Origin: Ailurus styani
Taxonomy: Eukaryota > Chordata > Mammalia > Carnivora > Ailuridae
DNA: 64,000 bases
Assembly (NCBI GenBank): GCA_002007465.1
Contig: LNAC01000038.1
Span: 4,137,900-4,201,899 of the forward strand
Direction of reading: 5' to 3'
A program made the position numbers and the translations under genes. Positions 34,747 through 45,785 of this stretch are shown here, one piece after another. The number at the start of each line of letters is the position of its first letter. Within the stretch, counting starts at the first letter, position 1. The notes beneath the pieces were generated by a model. It ran no database searches, had not been told where the DNA came from, and saw nothing but the letters and a program-made list of their open reading frames with translations.

Positions 34747-36681
34747 GATCATTATTGTGTACTTGATGGCAATTTATAGCTTCTGTCATATCAAACAAGA
34801 ATAATTATAACCTTATTAGGACAAACATGTTAAGTTTAATTTTATAAATGTAATGCATTTTAATAAATAAAATATATTGATGAGTAAATTAAATAAAATG
34901 AACTTCAAATTGATTTTGACAAATGAAATTTAAATATATTACCTGGAACTATAAATATAATCAACAGTTAAAAGTAAAATAGATATGTCTTTTTATCTCA
35001 TTTATGATCATTATATTAGTTAATAAATATGACTCCTTATTCTCCTGATTGGGTAATTAAACTAGTTAAAACTTGAAAGTAGAAAAAGAAAAGAGTGCTC
35101 TATGAAGATCATACACTAAAACTGGCTCTATAAAATTGAATACATTTATGTTTGCAGGCTGACCCTTCTCCCATGTAAATCCATGGACCATCACGAAGGC
35201 AAAATAAATTGAATAGATCAGCAAAGGGTTGAACTGGTAGCAATTGAAGTGTACGCATTGTTTTTTTGGTACAATGAAGGGTTGGAGGCAGTCAAGTATA
35301 ATAATATCCACTTTGCTTTTACAGTTTTCTTCAAGGTCTTGGTCTACATAAAAGGAAGTAGCTCTGTCCTAGTGGCAGTATACATTCATCAGAGTATTTA
35401 TTTAAATCTCATGTTCAAAGCACTATCTAAATTTTAGTTTGGACAACTTAAATATCATTTAGCAAAGGAACACACAAAAAAGTGAACAGCAGCCTATTAA
35501 TCTACATTTACAGTTTAGGGGAATTTCTATTCAGCAATCACAAATCTAAATTAAAAACACAAGATTATATAAAATAATTTGAAATGTTAATATTTAAGCT
35601 TCAATCTACATTCTTATAAAATATCTTTACAAAAGTTAAGAGGCAAAAATATAATTTAGTAGCCTATGGATGGAGACATACATGGCAGCTATTTCAAAAT
35701 GTAACAGAAAGTTAATACTGAACCCAGTACATTGGGTACTGCTTTGTGGTACTTCTGGGAAAGTCACATAGCCCACCTAGGGTATACATTGCACTATATT
35801 ATGTTTTGTTATGTTATATTTCATTATATTATAATGGTTTGAGCATACTGATGTTCACTTTATTATTTTTTAAACCACCTTCTATATTTTCTTGATTCTT
35901 CTTCTATTTCGAAATATAAAGAGAGATCATTCGAAAGCATAGTACTTGCTTTTGAAATGTGGAAAAGCCCAACAATCCATCTATTCCACAAATCATCTTA
36001 CTTTGCATTCAAATGTCATCCCTTTTTAAAACCTCAACACCACTAGAGCATAGAAATTTCAGTTGTGGAAAACTTGGAAAAGACACTGTAGCTCTTGCTA
36101 AAGTCTTTAACAGGGTAAGCTAACTTTTTCTGTTAATAATAGTGTAAGTACTTGCCTTTGAAAAATAACACTGACTAAATTAATATAATATTAAAACATG
36201 AAATGGTTTAATGAATGCTACCTTAAAATAATCCCACATAATGAGATTTATAAGAAACCAAAAATAAGGTGGTGACATTTTGAGGGAAACATTTATGACT
36301 GTCCTAGTGACACACACCAATTTTCCTAGTATGACTGCAAGGCAGAGTGTCTAAATGACAATGCTCACTCCTCAGAATATTAAACTTAAAAGGATTGTCT
36401 TAAAAATACTAAAGCCATGTTACAGGTCTGCTTTTAGACATGAAGTAAACTAGGGACACAGAAAATGACAGATTCTTCCTGATTAGTCTGACAGGGTGGC
36501 AGGCCTAACAGGTACTTATTTATTCTTGGCACCATGGTCCTGAAATACTGTTGTCAGAAAGTAGAATTATCTGCCAAATTTTATTATACTGGTAAGTTTT
36601 TCATACTTTCTCAACCCTCATCCTCTCTTAAAAGTATGTAAGGAAAAGTCTGACAAAATTTAATAGCTCTAACATTAAGAT
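34747..36681. other. 1.9 kb unclassified AT-rich DNA
   Basis: The longest stretch between 34 and 37 kb without a nameable repeat. Overlapping short frames on both strands at 35066-35437 lack splice or domain support. Could include conserved non-coding sequence, but this cannot be judged from one genome. Confidence 0.35.
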
Positions 36682-36734
36682 TCTCCCTCCCTCTCTCCAC
36701 CCCTCCCCCTCCCTCTTTCTTTCTTTCTTTCTAG
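36682..36734. repeat. Pyrimidine-rich (CT)/(CTTT) simple repeat
   Basis: 'ctccctccctctctccaccc' followed by (CTTT)n. Confidence 0.88.
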
Positions 36735-37014
36735 AATTTAGTGGTCTATCAGAATGACTATCAAACTATTTCTCTTTTTCACTTAAGCTGTTTTAAAAAT
36801 TTTAATATCATTCTTTTATAAAATTGACAAAATACAGGATTAGTTTTTAATTATAAAATTCAAAATTAGATAAATTGTTAATAGGGTATTTGACAAGTTT
36901 TACTAAGAGTCCAAAGATGACACAACTATGAGAGCTGAGGACAGAACTGCATCTCATCAAAGCAAATCAGTTTAGTACTAATTCTGGGATAAAATAGTTT
37001 GAACACAAATTTAT
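36735..37014. other. AT-rich sequence, nothing recognised
   Basis: No nameable feature. Confidence 0.35.
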
Positions 37015-37310
37015 AAATATATTAATCAAATAATTATACATTGATTAAATGCCTATTCTGTGCCAGAAATTTTATGTAGTTATACTTTCTGACTTTGAAA
37101 AATTTTAAATATTGTGGGAAAAATTGACTTGTAAACTTATAAAATAAATAAAGATGTAATGCCATATGCAAAGTTGGATCCCTGAGAATTATCAATAGTG
37201 GAGTTATGAATATTAGAGATAAGTAGGGAGATAACAGGAAGTTTTAATGAGGTGATGAATTTACAATCTGAGGAGCAGGAAAACAACCATTAATGAAATT
37301 AGAAAACTTC
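37015..37310 (-). repeat. L2 LINE relic, reverse
   Basis: 'attaaatgcctattctgtgc' with 'cagaaattttatg', then 'gagataagtagggagataac' and 'aggaagttttaatgaggtga', in antisense L2 order. Confidence 0.55.
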
Positions 37311-37454
37311 AAATAGTTCTCAGAAAAGTACTAGTGTGTGTATTCAGTTTTATATAATTGTTCATATATCTAGAAAAGAGTTATAAATATATATATGAAG
37401 CTTCATATTGCCAAGAGTTGTGAAGAGTAAGTTATGATGCATAGACATTTAAGT

Positions 37455-37860
37455 GAGATGTGAACAGGCGAATGAATAAATAAACTTGATATAACCACAC
37501 AATGGAATATTATACAGCAATAAAGTGAAATGATATATCAAGCCATGAAAAAACATGGAGGAATCTTGATACATATTGCTAAGTAAAAGAAGCCAATCTG
37601 AAGAAGTTGCATTATTATGATTCCAATTTTATGACATGCTGGTAAAGTCAAAACTATGGAGACTGTTAAAAGTTGATTTATTACCAGGAGTTGGGAGGAA
37701 TGGAGCAAAGGATAGGTATGAATAAGTAGGTGAACCACATATCTTTTAGGATTTTTAGGGTACTGAAAACTATTCTGTACGATACTATCATGGTGGAACT
37801 GGTCATAATGTATTCGTTAAACCCATAAAATGTACAGCATCAAGAGGGACTTCTAATAGA
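37455..37860 (+). mobile_element. Old L1 3' end, sense
   Basis: 'ataaccacacaatggaatat' with 'tatacagcaataaagtgaaa', 'catggaggaatcttgataca', 'ttaccaggagttgggaggaa' and 'acccataaaatgtacagcat' are L1M 3' landmarks in the right order. Confidence 0.75.
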
Positions 37861-38089
37861 ATCTACAGATTTTAGTTAACTATAATATGCCAGTATTGTC
37901 TCATCAATTGCAAAAAACATACTACTCTAATGCAGGAAGTTAATAATAGGAGAAACAGGGAGTATATGAGAACTCTTTCCACTTGATATTTCAATAAATG
38001 TAAAGCTACTGTAAAAAAATAGAATTTATTAATTTTAAAGATAGGCCAAAGAATAAGGAAGTTTTGAGAAGAGAGTGGTCCTATTTTTT

Positions 38090-38230
38090 TCATTAAGTCA
38101 ACACATATTCATGGAATGATTTCTATGTACCATGCACCACCCCAATTACTGAAGAAGAAATGAAAAAAAGGTAAACACAATGCTTTCACAAACCTTATAG
38201 TCACTTGTTGCCGTTAAGACCATTGTGAAA
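38090..38230 (-). repeat. L2 LINE relic, reverse (probable)
   Basis: 'gtcaacacatattcatggaa', 'tctatgtaccatgcaccacc' and 'acaaaccttatagtcac' match the antisense L2 end. Confidence 0.55.
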
Positions 38231-38370
38231 TTTTTTAAAAATGAGATATTGGAATTAGGACTATATAGATTATTTCTTCTGGCTATATGCACTTAAAACA
38301 CCATGTAGTCCTCTTCTTCAACACTAATATTCTAATATTTGTGATTATTTAGTATCTACAGAAGAGCAGT

Positions 38371-38398
38371 TTTTGTTGTTGCTGTTGTTGTTGTTTTT
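38371..38398. repeat. (TTG)n simple repeat
   Basis: TTG units with one TGC interruption, flanked by T-runs. Confidence 0.85.
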
Positions 38399-38829
38399 AC
38401 TCCATGTCATTGAATTTGATTGGAGATCTTTACGTTTAGGACATCTCAGTGAAGTTAATTAAGTCACATAGCAGCAGAAAACCACAGCTTTCTGTAAGCT
38501 TTTTGCTATCAATGTTCAACACCAAAGAGCAATGGAGCAACACATATTATTTTCTTAGAGAAAAAAATTGTAGCTTAAATATATGTGACCATAACACATC
38601 TTCTTAAAATTAAATGAGAACATTCTCAGATACAAAAGATTTCAAAAATAAAACATCTATGAATTTTTATACCCAATAAATTTTTAAATTTTTCTCTTTA
38701 GAACAATGACCATGATCATTGTTTCTGAGGTTTCTAGTTGAAGAATAGACCAGATTTATAAATTTTAATATCTTATGAAATGCTTAGAATTTGTTGGTAC
38801 TATTTTGCATTCTTTACAAATTTAACTGA
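38399..38829. other. AT-rich sequence, nothing recognised
   Basis: No nameable feature. Confidence 0.35.
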
Positions 38830-39005
38830 ATGATATTAAAACATTATATGGCAGGTACAGTAATTGTCCACATTTTATATCAGGGCCATATCTGAAGAAG
38901 CCATGGTAGGGGAATTACCAAGATAACAAAGTTATTAAGGGGTAGAACCAAGAATTGAACCCTGCAAGTCTGGTTCTAAATTCTGTATTCTCTATTACTA
39001 TGCCT
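38830..39005 (-). repeat. MIR-family relic, reverse
   Basis: 'atggcaggtacagtaattgt', 'cacattttatatcagggcca', 'ggtagaaccaagaattgaac' with 'cctgcaagtctggttctaaa' and 'tctctattactatgcc' form a clear inverted MIR. Confidence 0.75.
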
Positions 39006-39836
39006 TTTCTCTCTCATAAATTAAGATGAATAGGTTTACATTGTTGCAAAATCCAAAATCTTAAGGGAAAGCAATAGATTATCTGTTTCTTTTCAGAAAT
39101 GAATATATTATTTTTTTCAATTGCCTGCCTAACGACAAAAATTCTCTGTCTTTGTTCAATAGCTTGTTACAATAGTTAATCAGATTTTTCAATTATAAAA
39201 CCTATTCTTATTTTGACCCAACACAGCTTTTTTACAATTTAATCTGTCAACCCAGCTCCCTCTCTAGAGATGGAGACCAGGAAACCTGTGGTGTCCTTAT
39301 AAAAATACTTCACGCAAGTGAAAAATATAATCTAAGATTTTATAAACTTGCAAGGGGAAATGAAGAAAACCACAATGGAACTAGAAAGGATTAAGTTGAT
39401 TCAAACTCAACATACTAGCTTAGTGTCCTTTGACATGGTTTCTCACGTGAATATGAGGATATTTTTAAAAGACTATATCAATTAATTCTTAATAAATATA
39501 ACAATTTGTGTTTTTCCCTCTCTTTTGCCTCATGATAAAAATATGCTATAGATTTTCACAGAATATATCTGAGTTATATTTGGGCAGCTGTTTATACCAC
39601 TAAGGCATCATCTATGCAATAAGTTATCTTCGGGAGGGGCAAAACTGTTGACCATCTTGCTATGCTGGTGAGGACTTCCAAAAGCCCCTTTTCAATATAA
39701 ATCATGACTGCTGGAGATGGAGTTTTGAAAAAACAAGAGAACAGAAAGTTAAAATTAGGAAATATGGAGCAATGGTTGCCAAAGTTTGTGGGAAAGAAGC
39801 AGCTGGATTCTTCTGGGGTGGATTACTTCATAAAAT
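39006..39836. other. AT-rich sequence, nothing recognised
   Basis: No nameable element. Confidence 0.35.
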
Positions 39837-39846
39837 ACCTTATGTA

Positions 39847-40050
39847 GGGCGCCTGGGTGGTTCAGTGGGTTAAAGCCTCTGCCTTTGGCTCAGGTCATAA
39901 TCTCAGGGTCTTAGGATCGAGGCCCGCATCCGGCTCTCTGCTCCTCGGGGAGCCTGCTTCCTCCTCTCTCTCTGCCTGCCTCTCTGCCTACTTGTAATCT
40001 CTCTATCTGTGTCAAATAAATAAATAAAATCTTTAAAAAAATCCCACAAA
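39847..40050 (+). mobile_element. Can-SINE, young
   Basis: 'gggcgcctgggtggttcagt' head and near-consensus body; exact 10 bp TSD accttatgta at 39837-39846 and 40051-40060. Confidence 0.96.
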
Positions 40051-40060
40051 ACCTTATGTA

Positions 40061-41096
40061 AAGAAAAACCGTAAGAGACTATGTACAAGAACATTGTGTT
40101 GCATTAAGCAAGGAGAAGATAATTACTAGAGAAAATTATAAATTTACTGGGAATCTTGGATCCTTTTATAGCTCTAATAAGCATGCAGTTCATAAGCACA
40201 CAATAGAAAGGGCATCTTTCTTTCATAGTATTGCACTTCTTTCCTTTTCCAAGGATGCGGTGGGAGGATCTTTCTACAAAGGTAAAGATCATGAATGCAA
40301 AGACCTAGGAGGTTAAAATTGTCCACAGTCAGGCATAATGAAGTAAGTTATACAGAAAAACAAAACCAACACTTATTTGAGTAGTCGACCTTAAAATGGT
40401 TTGAAAAGTACAAGGTCAATGTTGTGGGTGATAATAAGGCTTAATGCACTGTTCTACATTTGTAGCTTGTTCCCTTACTTTCATGCATTTGAATGAAAAC
40501 AACCTTTTCCTTTTGCCTTCAGTGACCTCCCCGACCCATGTTCTGTGAATCAAATTCTGACTTATACTTCACAGTTTAGCTCAAGGCTCATTATCCTACT
40601 TATAACAGTTTCTTAGCAGTAATTGCACATTTATTTTTTATGTGAACTCTGGGTTGCACAAGAGCATACTGTATGTCTGTTAGTATGATAGAAATGAGCC
40701 TAAGGTACAGGCTTAAAATTTCCATTAAATAAAAGATAAAGCAAGGATAAGTCCAGATCATAACCTTTCAAGGCTTACCCGTACTTTCATACCTCTAGTA
40801 CATGTTTCTCAATCCCAAGAAGGCTGAGATACCAAATTGTGGTATTCTCCAGGCTACCCAGATAACAAATGTGTCAGTGTATGTATGGAAGTGAGCTACT
40901 TATGCTAACCTAAGGAATTTATATTGAGGGGAATAAAGTAAGCAAATATAATAAAATTTCAAGCAATCACCAAATATTATTATTTACCTTCACCCTCAAG
41001 GAAAGTTTTAACTGGAAAATACTAGTTGGAGAGAACAAAATTTGTTCATCTAATTTGTATTATAATGAGACTTTAAAAATAAAAGAAATTCTCAGT
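40061..41096. other. Unclassified; possible L2 trace at 40520-40680
   Basis: 'cacagtttagctcaaggctc' and the following pyrimidine-rich stretch recall sense L2; otherwise nothing nameable. Confidence 0.3.
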
Positions 41097-41105
41097 ATGT
41101 CTTTA

Positions 41106-41282
41106 TTTTTTCTTAAAGATTTTATTTATTTATTTGAGAGAGAGGGCAAGGGGAGAAGGTCAGAGGGAGAAGCAAACTCCCCATGGAGCTGGGAGCCAGA
41201 AGTGGGACTCGATCCTGGGACTCCGGGATCATGACCTGAGCTGAAGGCAGTTGCTTAACCAACTGAGCCACCGAGGCACCCC
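41106..41282 (-). mobile_element. Can-SINE, mid-age, reverse
   Basis: 'tcttaaagattttatttatt', 'gggactcgatcctgggactc' and 'gagccaccgaggcacccc'. Exact 9 bp TSD atgtcttta at 41097-41105 and 41283-41291. Confidence 0.95.
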
Positions 41283-41362
41283 ATGTCTTTAAACATTATA
41301 GAACAACACAATGCATTCTAGTATAGTGATGTGCATGAATGATCTTTAGAGTACAAATTTCT

Positions 41363-41377
41363 TTTTTTTTTTTTGTG
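41363..41377 (-). mobile_element. Tail-only retro-insertion: poly(T) bounded by a TSD
   Basis: A 15 bp insert (T12 then GTG on +) sits between two exact 12 bp copies of gtacaaatttct (41351-41362 and 41378-41389). It looks like an L1-mediated insertion that aborted after copying little more than the poly(A) tail. The donor RNA cannot be identified. Confidence 0.7.
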
Positions 41378-41389
41378 GTACAAATTTCT

Positions 41390-41751
41390 AATGGGAGTTC
41401 AACATCAAGTAAAAAATATTTCTAAGTGTATGTATGTTGAAAAGTGTTTAGGAAGTATAATTTTGCAATTTCAGATTAGAATATGTGAGAATCATAGCTA
41501 GTGAAGGAAAATAAAAAGTATTTTTTCAAGGAAAGGTAACAGTTTCAAATCAGATTTATAGGATAAATGGATATGATCCTGAAAGGAGTTTACAAAAAAG
41601 AATGAAAAGAATGATGTACATAATTCACATGAAAGTACACTTTGATAATTAACACTGGGATTAATGATTAAGGAAGCATAGTGACATCATGTGTGTCTAT
41701 GTATTTTGGATGATTCTCTAATGTATTCCTTCTCTAGAGAAATAGAACCAA
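41390..41751. other. AT-rich sequence, nothing recognised
   Basis: No nameable feature. Confidence 0.4.
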
Positions 41752-42066
41752 TTATATATATATAGGCATATATATATACACATACATATTTCAATGTATA
41801 TGCCATATATATACACACTCTATATATAATGTGTTACTGTGTATATGTGTATAATATATAATTCTATATATAATATAGAATGGTATATCTATAATAGCAT
41901 ATATACTATTAAAATATATATATTACTACATATATACACACTGTATATACTATATTTAATAGTACACACATGCATAATAGTATATTTTATATCTAGGTGT
42001 AGTATATATATTATTAGATATGCCATTATATATGTGTGTATATATATGTATATATATTATTACATA
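41752..42066. repeat. AT-rich variant microsatellite / minisatellite block
   Basis: About 315 bp of TATA/TACA/TGTA permutations with many self-complementary runs. It yields spurious tyrosine/isoleucine-rich frames (41839-42087). Likely unstable and able to form hairpins. Confidence 0.9.
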
Positions 42067-42148
42067 CAGTGGTTATATGCAGATTGAAAGAGAAAGAACA
42101 AATGATAAAACAAGTCAGTAAAATGTCAACAATAAATAAACCTGAATA

Positions 42149-42328
42149 GGGCGCCTGGGTGGCTCAGTGGGTTAAAGCCGCTGCCTTCGGCTCAGGTCAT
42201 GATCCCAGGGTCCTGGGATCGAGGCCCACATCGGGCTCTCTGCTCGGCAGGGAGCCTGCTTTCTCCTCTCTCCTCTCTCTCTGACTGCCTCTCTGCCTAC
42301 TTGTAATCTCTCTCTCTGTGTCAAATGA

Positions 42329-42411
<83 letters not shown>

Positions 42412-42412
42412 G
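42149..42412 (+). mobile_element. Can-SINE, very young, with long A-tail
   Basis: Near-consensus body, then A43-TTT-A31-TTT (42331-42410). Perfect 15 bp TSD aaataaacctgaata at 42134-42148 and 42413-42427. The nearly unbroken long tail and exact TSD mark one of the most recent insertions in the window. Confidence 0.97.
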
Positions 42413-42539
42413 AAATAAACCTGAATAAAGAATATAGCATGCAAATTCTCTATAGGTGTAAAAAATAAATAATAATACCAATAACAAAATTAAAAAAGCA
42501 CTAAAGTAGGAATAATCATAGAAGCAACTAGAGATCAGT

Positions 42540-42800
42540 TGGAGAGGAAGGAGAGGCTTATCTAAGGATTGATATGTAAACTCAGGCTTTAATTAGAAGA
42601 GGGCCAGTAGTAAAGAAAATACTTTAAGCAGAACATACAAGAACATACAAAATCCTGAAAGTGAGAGGAAAAGGTAACTTGAAACCAAAGAGGGTAAAAG
42701 AGCGGAAGTTGAGTAGAGGGGGACCAGGGAGGAAAGGTGATCAGCAGCACAGTCATATAGGTCCACTTAATACAATTTGAGGAATCAGACTTTATTTGCG
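42540..42800 (-). repeat. L2 LINE relic, reverse
   Basis: 'gaacatacaaaatcctgaaa', 'gggaggaaaggtgatcagca' and 'cacagtcatataggtccact' follow the antisense L2 coding/3' pattern. Confidence 0.6.
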
Positions 42801-42819
42801 GGGATTATCATATGATTTC

Positions 42820-43022
42820 TTTTTTTTTTTTAAAGATTTTATTTATTTATTTCACAGCGGGAGAGAGATCACAAGGAGGCAGAGAGGCAGGCAGAGAGAG
42901 AGAGGAGGAAGCAGGCTCCCCGCTGAGCAGAGAGCCTGATATGGGCCTCGATGCCAGGACCCTGAGATCATGACCTGAGCCCAAGGCAGAGGCTTTAACC
43001 TACTGAGCCACCCAGGTTCCCC
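42820..43022 (-). mobile_element. Can-SINE, young, reverse
   Basis: Near-consensus reverse SINEC; T-tail on the left, 'gccacccaggttcccc' on the right. Imperfect TSD (tcatatgatttct / tcatatttgtttct). Confidence 0.95.
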
Positions 43023-43139
43023 TCATATTTGTTTCTAACTGAAACATTTTACTAAATACTTTTCTGAAAATTCCTGACCAGGTCTCTTCTATGCTTTCCA
43101 TGTTTATTGGTGTCTTTCTGTTTTCACTTGATAGCATAG

Positions 43140-43320
43140 ACTCCCGAGTCACACTGCTCTAGTTTATATACTGATTTCCTACTTATCCTGTGGAACAAGT
43201 TCATTAACTTCTTTGCACATGGGTTCTCTCATTTGCAAATGGGGATCAGAATAGGATCTACTTAAGAGGGTTACTGTAAGGGAAATAGGCCAACCACATG
43301 AGCACTACGCAAGTGAAAGT
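43140..43320 (+). repeat. MIR SINE relic
   Basis: 'gagtcacactgctctagttt', 'catgggttctctcatttgca' with 'aatggggatcagaatagg', 'gggttactgtaagggaaata' and 'gagcactacgcaagtgaaag'. Confidence 0.7.
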
Positions 43321-43719
43321 TCTTTTTACAAACTGTCTGTGATTTCTACTACTCTTGATTTAGTACTCTTGCAAAATATGGATTTAGCTGAATTAAAATT
43401 AGTCCAGATCCTTCAATAGATATCAAATTCCTTGATGAAGTTGTACCACATTTTTTTATCTCTATATCCTCTGGGGCTTGTCTTTTCCTGGACACTTACA
43501 TAGTCAATTACTGTGAATAGAAACATTATCAAAGCTAAGTCCATCCTCAGTGAGCTAATTTTTATCCAGCTGACTTGTCCCAAGCCATTACTGCATATGT
43601 TTTAATGGCTAGACCTTTTAAGAATGCCTGACCTCCCAGTATGTCTCAGGATTAATTTACTGATGTCAAGAAAACTTCCATAGCAGCTTATGTGTATGTG
43701 TTGGTCTCCTTCATTAGAC

Positions 43720-43935
43720 TGTAAATCCCTGTATTGAAGAAACTATTTTATTCACTTCTGTATGCTTCACAGCCCTGTAGCATAGTAACTTGAATTTAAA
43801 AGGTTTTCAATACATATTGAGTTTAACTGGTTATTTGCTCATTCAAAATCCAGTTCAGATATCACTTCTTAGGCAAGACTTTCCAGAGTCTTCCATCCAG
43901 AACTGATTATTCCCCATGCTATAGTAAGGATTCAC
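43720..43935 (+). repeat. L2 LINE 3' ends (two fragments)
   Basis: 43720-43840 ('gactgtaaatccctgtattg', 'gcttcacagccctgtagcat', 'ttcaatacatattgagt') ends like L2. 43845-43935 restarts with 'cagttcagatatcacttctt' and 'aggcaagactttccagagtc', an earlier L2 segment. Both are in sense orientation. Confidence 0.65.
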
Positions 43936-44157
43936 TTTTGACTGTGAGGTGGGCTTTTAAAGATGAAAATTTCCCACCTATACACAGAAGTAAAGCAACA
44001 GAAGTTTAGTAAAGAAACAGAAGTTTCTTTTCATTCTGCACTTATTTCTGTACATTGTCCAGGAAAAATTAAATTTATTCAAATAAAGCTTTTGTAGCTT
44101 GCAACCAACAAAGTATATGTCAATACACCATATGTCATCAATAACCTAAACACGTTT
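43936..44157. other. Unclassified
   Basis: 'aaagtaaagcaacagaagtt' near-duplicates occur at 43990-44020. Nothing nameable. Confidence 0.35.
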
Positions 44158-44281
44158 TCTGTCTTTCTTTGTCACTTTCTCCCTTCTTTCCTTGCCTTCT
44201 TCCTCCTCTGTCTCTTCCTTCCCCCTTTCCTCTCCCTCTCCTCCTCCTCCAGCTCTCACTGTTGCTCGCTCCTTCTTCCTA
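44158..44281. repeat. Polypyrimidine tract (~120 bp)
   Basis: C/T-rich with very few purines on +, hence a purine-rich (K/E/R-coding) reverse frame at 44146-44334 that is an artefact. Triplex-prone composition. Confidence 0.88.
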
Positions 44282-44432
44282 GTATGTTTCATCTTTCTTA
44301 AAACTTTAACAAAATATGATACATAACTATTCATTTACCTCAAAATAATTTTCCAGATTTACTTACTTGTAGTTATCGCCACTCCTTCTACTGTAGACAA
44401 GGCTTAATCCTGAGTTAAAAAGTGGGTGGAGG

Positions 44433-44443
44433 GATAGATAGAT

Positions 44444-44490
<47 letters not shown>
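44433..44490. repeat. (GATA)n microsatellite
   Basis: About 14 GATA units with one 'gatgata' interruption. Likely polymorphic. Confidence 0.96.
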
Positions 44491-44491
<1 letters not shown>

Positions 44492-44559
44492 CTGTATTAT
44501 CTGTTACCTTTTTCAAAATCTTCATTAGGTTTTCTTTGTTCAGAATGAAATAAGATCTT

Positions 44560-45030
44560 TTATGTTGATTACTTAGTTCTATACAATACCAGATCAGATT
44601 CCTGCCTAACTTTACAACTCCCTCTACTTTCCCTGATCCTTTGTTTAAAATTATTCAGCCACACTGGTCTTTCCTTGTCCGTTAAGCACACAGAACTCAC
44701 CTCTGCCATGGATCTTAGCACTGTTTTTCCTGTCTGATGTGCTTCTCATGGCTGACTTTTTCTCTTACTCTCCTTGAGTCTCACCTTGTCAGAGATCCCT
44801 TCCTTGAGCTCTCAGTATCAAGGATTTCCATCTCTTCATAGTATCATATGCTTTTATTTTCATCACAGCCCTTATCGTCACCAGATTTTTTTTTAATTTT
44901 TTTATTTGCTTATTACCTGTCTTTCCTATACTTCCTGAGGTAGGAACTCTGTATGTCTTCATCACCTTCATAACTCTAAGATAAATCATAATGACTGCTC
45001 ATTTGTTTTCAATGAGTGATTATTGAATTA
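44560..45030 (+). repeat. L2 LINE 3' end, sense, long relic
   Basis: In order: 'cactggtctttccttgtccg', 'cacctctgccatggatctta', 'ttgtcagagatcccttcctt', 'tcacagcccttatcgtcacc', 'ttgcttattacctgtctttc', 'gaggtaggaactctgtatgt', 'caatgagtgattattgaatt'. This is the best preserved L2 here. Confidence 0.8.
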
Positions 45031-45060
45031 AGTTTCCTAAGTGTAATAAAAACAAGGCCA

Positions 45061-45250
45061 GGGGCACTTGGGTGGCTCAGTGGGTTAAGCCTCTGCCTTC
45101 GGCTCAGGTCATGATCTCAGGGTCCTGGGATCGAGGCCCGCATCGGGCTCTCTGCTCAGCAGGGAGCCTGCTTCCCCCTCTCTCTCTGCCTGCCTCTCTG
45201 CCTCCTTGTGATCTCTCTCTGTCAAATAAATAAAATCTTTAAAAAAAAAA
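45061..45250 (+). mobile_element. Can-SINE, young
   Basis: Near-consensus, in the 3' flank of the L2. Short TSD aaggcca (45054-45060, 45249-45255). Confidence 0.95.
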
Positions 45251-45399
45251 GGCCAAAAAAATATAATGCACAAGAATATACAACTTATGATTGCCATGCT
45301 GAAGTTATAATAAGGGTTTTCTTTTTTTAATTTCAAAACAGACATTGTTTCCTGTATAGCATGGTTCCTTTAGATTTACCGATCTCTCTCAAATTATTA

Positions 45400-45767
45400 T
45401 TTTTTTAAAAGGGGAATTAGAGGATTAATTCCATTTACTATAGCACCAAGAACAATAAGATACCTTGGAACAATTCTAACCAAAGAGGTAAAGAATCTGT
45501 ACTTGAAGGAACTACAGAATACTCATGGAAGAAATTGAAGAAGATATAAAAAGATGGAAAAGCATTCCACGCTCATGGATCGGAGGAATAAACATTGTTA
45601 AAATGTCTATACTGCCCAGACCAATCTATGCTTTCAATGCCACCCCAATCAAAATTCCACCAGCAATTTTCAAAGTGCTGGAACAAACAATCCTAAAATT
45701 TGTATGGAACCAGAAAAGACCCCAAATAGCTAAGGAAATGTTGAAAAAGAAAAACAAAGCTGGGGGC
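45400..45767 (+). mobile_element. Internal L1 ORF2 fragment with an 18 bp TSD and no 3' end
   Basis: Encodes the C-terminal part of L1 ORF2p beyond the reverse-transcriptase core: APRTIRYLGTILTKEVKNLY, then after a frameshift [40 protein letters not shown] and [16 protein letters not shown] up to KNKAGG. The insert stops inside ORF2 at 'gctggggg', with no 3'UTR and no poly(A). It is nevertheless bounded by exact 18 bp repeats atctctctcaaattatta (45382-45399 and 45768-45785). The right TSD extends an open frame (45525-45794). Confidence 0.9.
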
Positions 45768-45785
45768 ATCTCTCTCAAATTATTA

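Noticed and set aside
41839..42087. Tyrosine/isoleucine-rich frame resembling a membrane protein
   Set aside because: AT microsatellite translation.
42172..42487. Reverse frames of 90-96 codons with long phenylalanine runs
   Set aside because: Direct translation of the SINE's poly(A) tail and body in antisense.
44146..44334. Highly charged E/K/R-rich reverse frame
   Set aside because: Product of the polypyrimidine tract on +, not a protein.
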